Position numbers and translations under genes: made by a program. From positions 124,001 to 188,000 of the forward strand of contig CAICTM010000007.1 of the NCBI GenBank assembly GCA_903772945.1: 64,000 nucleotides of DNA, read 5' to 3'. This DNA comes from Seminavis robusta. Lineage: Eukaryota; Bacillariophyta; Bacillariophyceae; Naviculales; Naviculaceae. Of this stretch, positions 57,837 through 64,000 are shown in pieces. The stretch's first letter is position 1, and the number at the start of each line of letters is the position of its first letter. The notes under the pieces were generated by a model. The model saw only the letters and a program-made list of their open reading frames with translations, searched no databases and had not been told where the DNA came from.

Positions 57837-60800
57837 CTAGTTTAACTTTGTATTGGTCAGAAATTCCCGAAGATAGGTCACAGTGATGGGCTTTCGAAGC
57901 AGTCCGTCAAAGCCGACATCGTGGCATTTTCCCTCTGTTTCCGATCCCCAATCTGCGGAACATGCCATGATGATGGGGCCCGAACAGATATCCATTTCTC
58001 GCATGTGTCCCATCAGTTCGTACCCGTCCATCCCCGGCATTTGCAGATCGCACAAAATCAGATTGGGAACCAGACTGGGGTCGTTCCGTATTGGCTCCAG
58101 GTACTCCAGCGCTGCAGCCCCGCTGAGGGCTGTCTGACAGTGCTGAACCTTCAGCTTGGTCATCATCCTCGCCAACACCTTCAAATTGATCATGCTATCG
58201 TCGATCACCAGAACTCGTATTCGAGCCATCTTCTCCTGCTGCAACTCAACTTCTTGAAAGCTATCGGTCCGACTGCTCTCGTTCATTACCGAGCCGCGTT
58301 TCGACTTGCCCCCAGCATCTTCCTCGCCAGCTGCCAAGAGGGAGTCCCTCTGCGAGCGAGACGAATTCAGATAAAAGCTAAACGTCACACCGCCCTTGCC
58401 GTCGGTGCAATTCTCGAACCAAATATGACCATGCATGAGCGTCACGAATTTCATGCTGAGGTTCAAACCTAGTCCAGACCCACTCGACTGACCCGACCCG
58501 CCTCCCTCATACTTGTTGTCTTTTTCCGCCGACACGTCCAATTGTTGAAACTCCCCAAAGACCTTGCCGTATTCTTCGGGGGGGATTCCGTTTCCATGGT
58601 CACGAACAGAAAAAATTGCGACGTCTCCGTCACCAGAAGCGGCCTTTTCATCAAGCTCCTTGAGATCCTCCTCGCTCAAGAATTTGAGGGAAGACGACGG
58701 AGCAGATTTGACTTCTTCGAGGACTGCCGCCAGTGAGCTGTTGCGGACACTGGCTACAACCGCAGTGCCGGGAGTCGTGTACTTGATACCATTGCTCAGG
58801 AGGTTTACAATCACTTGTTCCAGACGTAACCTGTTTCCAACCACGTTGTGCTTCTTCCTTAGCACGCCCGTCAAGAGATTTGATTTGCTGGTCGACGTAC
58901 TGAGTATTTGCGGCAGCTTAACGTTGGTCCCGGATGGGTCTGCCAACTCCAACGCGGCCTCGTTGATTGATGCAAAGGGTCCACAGTACTGGAAACTGTC
59001 ACGAATGCAATGCATCATCGAGACAGAGCTCATTTCAATCTTCTGCATCATGTCTGCGTTGATCTTACGAGTGTCGAGTGTATTGTTGATCAGAGTTAAT
59101 AAAAGCCGGGAACTAGCAAGAATCGTTGAAAGACTGTCGTACATGGCTCCTTTGACGCCGCCATTGTTGGGGGAAGTTGCGGTGTTGCTGTTGGATGTAC
59201 TCGCTCCATCGTTGTCCTCGATGTCCATCATGCTGGTGGACGCCACACCCATGATTCCCTGCAAGGGCGTGCGGAGTTCATGCGACAGCATTTGCATCAT
59301 TTGCGTTTTGGCTTCATTGGCAGCGGATGCTCGTTCGGCAATCAGTTGTGCCTCTTCGGCCTTTCGTTCCGCAGTAATGTCTCGAAGGGTGATCATGAAT
59401 TGTCGACTCTGTGGCGGTGGAGTTTTTGATTTTTTGATGTTTGCGTCTCTGGTCCGGATATCGTCCACACTGGACGATTCATCCATTGGAAACAACGACG
59501 GGTGCTCTCGTTGGTCTCCACTTGATTTGTTCAGCAACTGATCTTTGGTCGGCTCGAACGCCAACGACGAGGATGATTCGGATCCAACCTGATACTGTCG
59601 ACGGGAGGATTGTGATTTCGATCGTTTCACGGAAATTGGCGCTTCCGGAGGCATCACTTCGACGCTCACCATGACATGTAGAGGTCTGCTTGGTCGGTCT
59701 ATTCGGTAACAAATGGCGGCCACCGGCGGTCGTTTGGGTGGCTTGTAGTACGTCCGTGGAGAAGATGGTATTGTGGCGTCATCCAATGACGGCACACCCG
59801 CCCCAATTATGTTCGTTGTGTCTGGATCCGTGGTTCCATTCTTGTCTTCGCCCTTGTCCGATTCGGGCAAAGGAGACGGCTGCGATTCTATGCATTCCTC
59901 GTTGATTTCTTTTTCCCGTAAAAAGTAAGATTCGAGCGAAGACGCTTTTTCGTCTTCTCCACTAGTTTCCAGATTGCTAGAACTGGAATCCATGTTGCTG
60001 CCACTTTGGTTGTTGCTGCTCGACTCGTTTAAATTGTCGTGTTTCCGTTCCTGTTGTAGCGGCAAATCCCAGGGAAACATGCCCAAAATGACATCTTTTT
60101 TCAATCCGAGCATGCGACTGACGGCATCGTTGCACCACGATATTTTGTAATTGTGATTGGTGATCAATACGCCGGTATCAGATTCTTTCATGGCGGCGCC
60201 AATCATTCTTAGGTGTTTTTCTCGTGTGAGCAATTGTTCCGTCCGTGCCACAACTTCCTTTTCCAAATTGGCATTGAGTTCCTCGAGTTCGGTCACCACA
60301 TTGTGCAGTTGGCTGTAATCGGCACTGACGCCGATAACGAATTGTACTTGCTTCTGTTGGTCTAGAATGGGTGTGGTTGTGACATGAGCCATGAATTCAG
60401 TTTTATCCTTGCGTGTGCACAAGTACATGCTTGAAAAGTGTGCTCCCTTTGCCATTTGCGCCATCATGGCGTCACCTTGTTCTCTGGACAATTTGGAGGA
60501 TATCAAGTCTCGAATATCTTTGCCCAATGCTTCTTGTGGAGAGTACTGATAGAGACATGATGCGAATCGATTCCAGAAAACGACAGTCCCCGATGTTGTG
60601 GTGGCAATGACAGACTTTTCAATGTGATCTTCCACCAACCAGGAAGCGAATTCTTGATGTAACAGTTTGCATCGATGTTGGCGTGAGTATTCCAAGGCAG
60701 TTATTCTGATACTGTCATTGGCATTGTTGAATGTGATGTGTGTGAAGCAACATAGATGCAATGTTCCACTGGTATGGATAGCCCGAATTGGACTGGCAAA

Positions 60801-61112
60801 GACTCCTTGAAGTGGCGACCTATCCGAGGGCATGGCCGCCTGGGGTGCGTTGGGAGCCCTGAAAACCAGATTGATGGTTTGAAACGAAGGCTGTGATTGT
60901 GCTTTCAATTGGCTGAGGGCATCTTTGAATTTGTCTAGCTCGTGTTCATCTGCCAGTATGTTGGGCAGTTTTGTTGTTGTGACTTGAGTATTAATAATCG
61001 AATCTGATGAGGATGATGTGAGGGATGGTAGCCTCAATACTTGCGCAGTGTGATCATCATATGCCACACACTCCAGAGTGGATGCAGAGATGGTAAGATC
61101 TAGCTTGGTCAT
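57837..61112 (-). CDS. Hybrid sensor histidine kinase with PAS domains
   Basis: This is an unspliced frame of 1091 residues with ATG at 61112. Order: N-terminal region with no clear domain (1-150); PAS 1 (about 155-270, SVIATTTSGTVVFWN to FVIGVSADY); a coiled linker (273-300); PAS 2 beginning at about 308 (SDTGVLITNHNYKISWCND), apparently interrupted by Ser-rich inserts before its last strand (QFMITLRDITAERKAEE, about 571-587); HisKA with the phosphorylated His in SHELRTP (H611); the ATPase domain with N-box LEQVIVNLLSNGIKYT, DHGNGIPPEEYGKVF and GSGLGL; and a receiver domain (964-1085) with D971/D972, the acceptor D1022 in ILCDLQMPGMDG and K1074. All catalytic residues are present. No membrane span is seen, so it is a soluble sensor. 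The ligand or cofactor of the PAS domains is unknown; the LOV flavin motif is absent. A phosphotransfer partner is not in the window. Confidence 0.93.
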   Translation of the reverse strand: MTKLDLTISASTLECVAYDDHTAQVLRLPSLTSSSSDSIINTQVTTTKLPNILADEHELDKFKDALSQLKAQSQPSFQTINLVFRAPNAPQAAMPSDRSPLQGVFASPIRAIHTSGTLHLCCFTHITFNNANDSIRITALEYSRQHRCKLLHQEFASWLVEDHIEKSVIATTTSGTVVFWNRFASCLYQYSPQEALGKDIRDLISSKLSREQGDAMMAQMAKGAHFSSMYLCTRKDKTEFMAHVTTTPILDQQKQVQFVIGVSADYSQLHNVVTELEELNANLEKEVVARTEQLLTREKHLRMIGAAMKESDTGVLITNHNYKISWCNDAVSRMLGLKKDVILGMFPWDLPLQQERKHDNLNESSSNNQSGSNMDSSSSNLETSGEDEKASSLESYFLREKEINEECIESQPSPLPESDKGEDKNGTTDPDTTNIIGAGVPSLDDATIPSSPRTYYKPPKRPPVAAICYRIDRPSRPLHVMVSVEVMPPEAPISVKRSKSQSSRRQYQVGSESSSSLAFEPTKDQLLNKSSGDQREHPSLFPMDESSSVDDIRTRDANIKKSKTPPPQSRQFMITLRDITAERKAEEAQLIAERASAANEAKTQMMQMLSHELRTPLQGIMGVASTSMMDIEDNDGASTSNSNTATSPNNGGVKGAMYDSLSTILASSRLLLTLINNTLDTRKINADMMQKIEMSSVSMMHCIRDSFQYCGPFASINEAALELADPSGTNVKLPQILSTSTSKSNLLTGVLRKKHNVVGNRLRLEQVIVNLLSNGIKYTTPGTAVVASVRNSSLAAVLEEVKSAPSSSLKFLSEEDLKELDEKAASGDGDVAIFSVRDHGNGIPPEEYGKVFGEFQQLDVSAEKDNKYEGGGSGQSSGSGLGLNLSMKFVTLMHGHIWFENCTDGKGGVTFSFYLNSSRSQRDSLLAAGEEDAGGKSKRGSVMNESSRTDSFQEVELQQEKMARIRVLVIDDSMINLKVLARMMTKLKVQHCQTALSGAAALEYLEPIRNDPSLVPNLILCDLQMPGMDGYELMGHMREMDICSGPIIMACSADWGSETEGKCHDVGFDGLLRKPITVTYLREFLTNTKLN

Positions 61113-63183
61113 GATGATGGCTGAAGGTGTGCTTCATTCAAGCTAGGAAGTACTTTGGCAGGATGTCTTGAAAGTTGCTTGAGATTTGTAATGGTTGGCT
61201 CAGATTGAGAGATTGAGCCTTTCAAGTGCCCAAGCCTTGAGGAGGATCAGCTCAGTAATTGGGCCCAGGTGAAGTATGGGCTGTGCCAAAAATTTGAACT
61301 TAGATCTAGCTTGAGCAGACCTGAACTGATCCAAGCTCAAAGTTCTGCACTGCAAAACCAAGAAGAATGATTGAATGAAGCAACTTCAGTTAGTTAGAGT
61401 GTTTGCAGATAGAGTGAAGGTGGAACAAAGCAATAAAGCAATGCAGCAGTGGAATAATGCAACTGTGACTGAAACTTGCCAGAGCATTGCTTTCAGCACA
61501 GCATTGCTCCCACAAACACAAACACATACACTACACACTGCTGGAAAGCATTACTAGCTAGTAGTAAGCTCACTACATGTAAGACTTGACCAACTTTGAG
61601 CTGCCCTGATCCTATCTTACCTCGCTGCTAGCTAGTGCTGCTAGCTAGTACTACACAGTACTGTATGTAGCAATTGGATTGAGATTCCACCAACTCCCAG
61701 TTACCGATATACTTCTAAGGCAACCTGAGCTTCGCTCTTCTCATGAACTGGTTGGTTGAGAGTTTGTTTGCAGCTCTCTTTCTTGCTCTTACAATGTACT
61801 TTCGGTTGCTTGGTTGCTTGGTTGTTGTTGTTGCCCTGTGTTGCTTTTTATGACATTGTTTTGTTTGTTTGTGATTGTGATTGGATTCACTTGCTGCTTG
61901 GCACAAAGTGAGGAGAGACAAACTAACTATTTTATTAGACCGCCAGTCATGCGGACAATCAGGACAGAAATATCCAAAATGAGAAGGGCAGAAATCGTCG
62001 GCAACCGAAACTTAGAAGCAAAAATCGGTTCCGCCCTTTCTTCGTCCGGCTGGACTGGAAACCATCCTGTGACTGATATGTCTTCTTCCACCAACAACAC
62101 ATATAGTCCACTCAGTCACGTAGATCCCATCTTAAATGCGTCATAGCAACATTGCAAAATTCACCGTTCGCAACCAAGGATTGATAAATCTAGATCTGTC
62201 CATTCACCCTTCGAATTTCAACCAATAGAGTGAGAAGAATCAAACTTCGGATTCAAGCCACGTACCTCATTGTGCCTCACAATAAGTGTTCCGCCGAAAG
62301 CAAATTCTTCGGACTGCCCTCCAGCCCTTCAGAAAAGGTTCGCAAAGACTTTGGTCCATTGGTCCAAGGGAATTGTCCACCGCCGACACCGGCTACATAG
62401 CTATTTTAAAATAGCACAAGCTTTGAGCTACTAGTACCAGGTAGTACGGCACAGTATCAGTTACGTGTATTTGCAGCTGCTATCATCGTAATCCGGTACC
62501 TACCGGTATGTACCAATACGCCTTCCACCACAATCTATGCAATGACCAGGTACAGCCTACTCTACCGGTAGCTAGCAAGTAACCCAAATCATACTCAAAT
62601 AGAGTGTGGCCTAGTGAAGCGTGACAGTCCTGCAGCCACGAATCCACAACTGTGTGGTTGGCTGATGGCTACCGTACGGCTTTGGTTCTTTTGCGTCCAT
62701 GAAGCCATTACACAAACTACTGGGGGCCAGCTGGCTACCGGTATCCAGCTCTGGGAATCGAATCAATCGAATCGAATCCTTGTCATTAGACCCAGCCTTT
62801 GCGGAACAGGGAGCATATTATAAGAGTGATTATTAGCAATTTTGGCTGTCCTAGTAGCTGTATTTGCAGAAGACTCCGTATTGCCTCGATTCGGAAACGT
62901 ACCGCTCATAGCTTTCGCATTGGGCACAATAGACTTACTGAGGAAGTCTGAGGAATTGCTTCTCCAACCGAGCACGTTCTTTGCTGAGCTTGGCTCTCGC
63001 GTGAGTGGCACAACTTCAACACTTTCAACTTTTTACAGTTCGCTCTATGCAAGCTGTAAGCAGCTGTTCGCTTCTCTGCTAATCATGAAGCGAAAACCTA
63101 GCAGAGCTGTTTTATACTACATGAGTAGAGCACCGGTACAAGTACCAATAGGGGTGCAATTCGAGGTTGGAAGTACTAGTAAG
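61113..63183. other. Gap, 2 kb, no gene supported
   Basis: The left part is the upstream region of the histidine kinase. GAATC pentamers lie at 62757-62778 and ACCGGT palindromes near 62500-62570. Frames up to about 110 codons lack features. Confidence 0.5.
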
Positions 63184-64000
63184 TCAAAGGGATGGTTCAT
63201 CAGAGTGGTCCTTGTGGTCTCTGTTGCTTGTCCACGTTTCCTGAGCTTCAACCTGACTTTCCTTTGCATCCTTGCTGATAGTGCTCCCGCTACCGGTACT
63301 GGTACTGGTACTACTTATCATCAATGGTGCCATGGCTGCTTCTCTCAAAAAGGGAGGCGGGATCAACTTGGATTCATCTTGAGGGCATGTCTGTTCCGAA
63401 AGGTACGCTTGCTTCAGTCGAGCCACAGCATCTTGAATGGGAATCACATAGGTCACTCCTTCGGCAATCTTGACCGTGTTGATTCCAATGACATGGCCAT
63501 CAATGTTCACTAGTGGTCCTCCGCTGTTGCCCACATGACAAGCCGCATCGGTTTGAATGTACCGTTTGTTTTGGAACCGGCGGTGTGCGTTGGACACAAT
63601 TCCCACCGTGACGGTATTCTCCAATTGCAAGGGTGCTCCCACAGCCACGACGAATTCCCCGGCACGGACCGGGCCACTCTCCCGGTGCAAGAGCTGGGAC
63701 ACAGGCAATGCACGACTACTACCATCCACCGGCAGTGGCTCAATAAGGGCAACATCTTGATGAACATCAAATGCAACGATTCTTCCTGGAATTCGTTGGT
63801 GATGAGTGGTGGGGTTCTGGTGGTCGTTGATTTCCAACCAGACCGTTTTGTGCTCGTGCAACGTCTGATTGCTTCCAAACTCTTGAGGGGTCAAGACACA
63901 GTGCGCATTGGTCATGATCAGGGGCGTGGGCATCCTACTGCATGGTACTACCGGTAGTAGCACATCCCGGGCATCCACGACGAATCCCGAACCATTCCCG
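63184..64000 (-). CDS. HtrA/DegP-type serine protease, N-terminus outside window
   Basis: The frame is open to the right edge and ends with a stop at 63184. The first visible residues are GNGSGFVVDARDV, the GSGF start of the S1C protease core. The triad is complete: His in IMTNAHCV, Asp in HQDVALIE and Ser in CHVGNSGGPL, followed by GVTYVIPI. The segment between GFVVD and TNAH is longer than usual by about ten residues. After the protease core about 75 residues remain, rich in Ser/Thr/Glu, and no PDZ domain follows, unlike DegP or HTRA2. The targeting signal is outside the window. A role in protein quality control is inferred from the family. Confidence 0.88.
   Translation of the reverse strand, partial: GNGSGFVVDARDVLLPVVPCSRMPTPLIMTNAHCVLTPQEFGSNQTLHEHKTVWLEINDHQNPTTHHQRIPGRIVAFDVHQDVALIEPLPVDGSSRALPVSQLLHRESGPVRAGEFVVAVGAPLQLENTVTVGIVSNAHRRFQNKRYIQTDAACHVGNSGGPLVNIDGHVIGINTVKIAEGVTYVIPIQDAVARLKQAYLSEQTCPQDESKLIPPPFLREAAMAPLMISSTSTSTGSGSTISKDAKESQVEAQETWTSNRDHKDHSDEPSL

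Noticed and set aside
1-64000. CRISPR arrays, rRNA, tRNA genes
   Set aside because: No array, conserved rRNA segment or cloverleaf with a clear T-loop was recognised by eye; a tRNA or covariance-model search would be decisive.

Overview
The window looks like nuclear DNA of a photosynthetic stramenopile, most probably a pennate diatom. The evidence is short GT-AG introns (76-121 bp in most genes), low gene density with 1-4 kb gaps, an SLC4-type bicarbonate transporter, a PAS hybrid histidine kinase, and an expanded family of leucine-rich repeat (LRR) membrane proteins. ACCGGT palindromes, CTAG runs and GAATC pentamers are scattered through genes and gaps. The species is an inference; no rRNA, tRNA or organelle gene was recognised.

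Layout. 1-5 kb: a type II membrane protein with a mucin-like stalk and a tandem array of 123-residue cysteine-rich repeats; its frame is broken twice by single-base losses. 6-15 kb: two LRR genes on the minus strand. The first is a pseudogene split by a 2.8 kb insertion with a perfect 16 bp direct repeat at its ends; the second is intact. 15.7-26.8 kb: a small possibly myristoylated protein, a many-exon secreted protein gene that seems decayed, and a gene with ten PDZ-like repeats. 28.9-35.7 kb: an ankyrin-containing algal protein, an intact LRR gene and a relic that has lost its LRRs. 40-49 kb: a small membrane-type protein, a second LRR-less relic, an MpaB-type (DUF2236) oxygenase, a PIF/Harbinger-type MITE and a third intact LRR gene. 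50-64 kb: an SLC4 transporter, a tiny one-span protein, a DUF4203-like seven-span protein, a two-PAS hybrid histidine kinase and an HtrA-type protease that runs off the right edge.

The main theme is a six-member family of LRR proteins. Each has a long unstructured N-terminal cytoplasmic part, one membrane span, a conserved membrane-proximal domain, an LRRNT-like cap, about 11 plant-type LRRs and a short CC-rich tail. This is the reverse of the plant receptor order and there is no kinase. Three members are intact and share two intron positions and a second exon of exactly 392 bp. Three are broken, and two of those have lost the whole LRR block by different deletions. The cysteine-repeat protein has the same topology, so the window can be read as a patch of fast-changing surface proteins among stable housekeeping and signalling genes. 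No clear operon-like or pathway grouping links the other genes.
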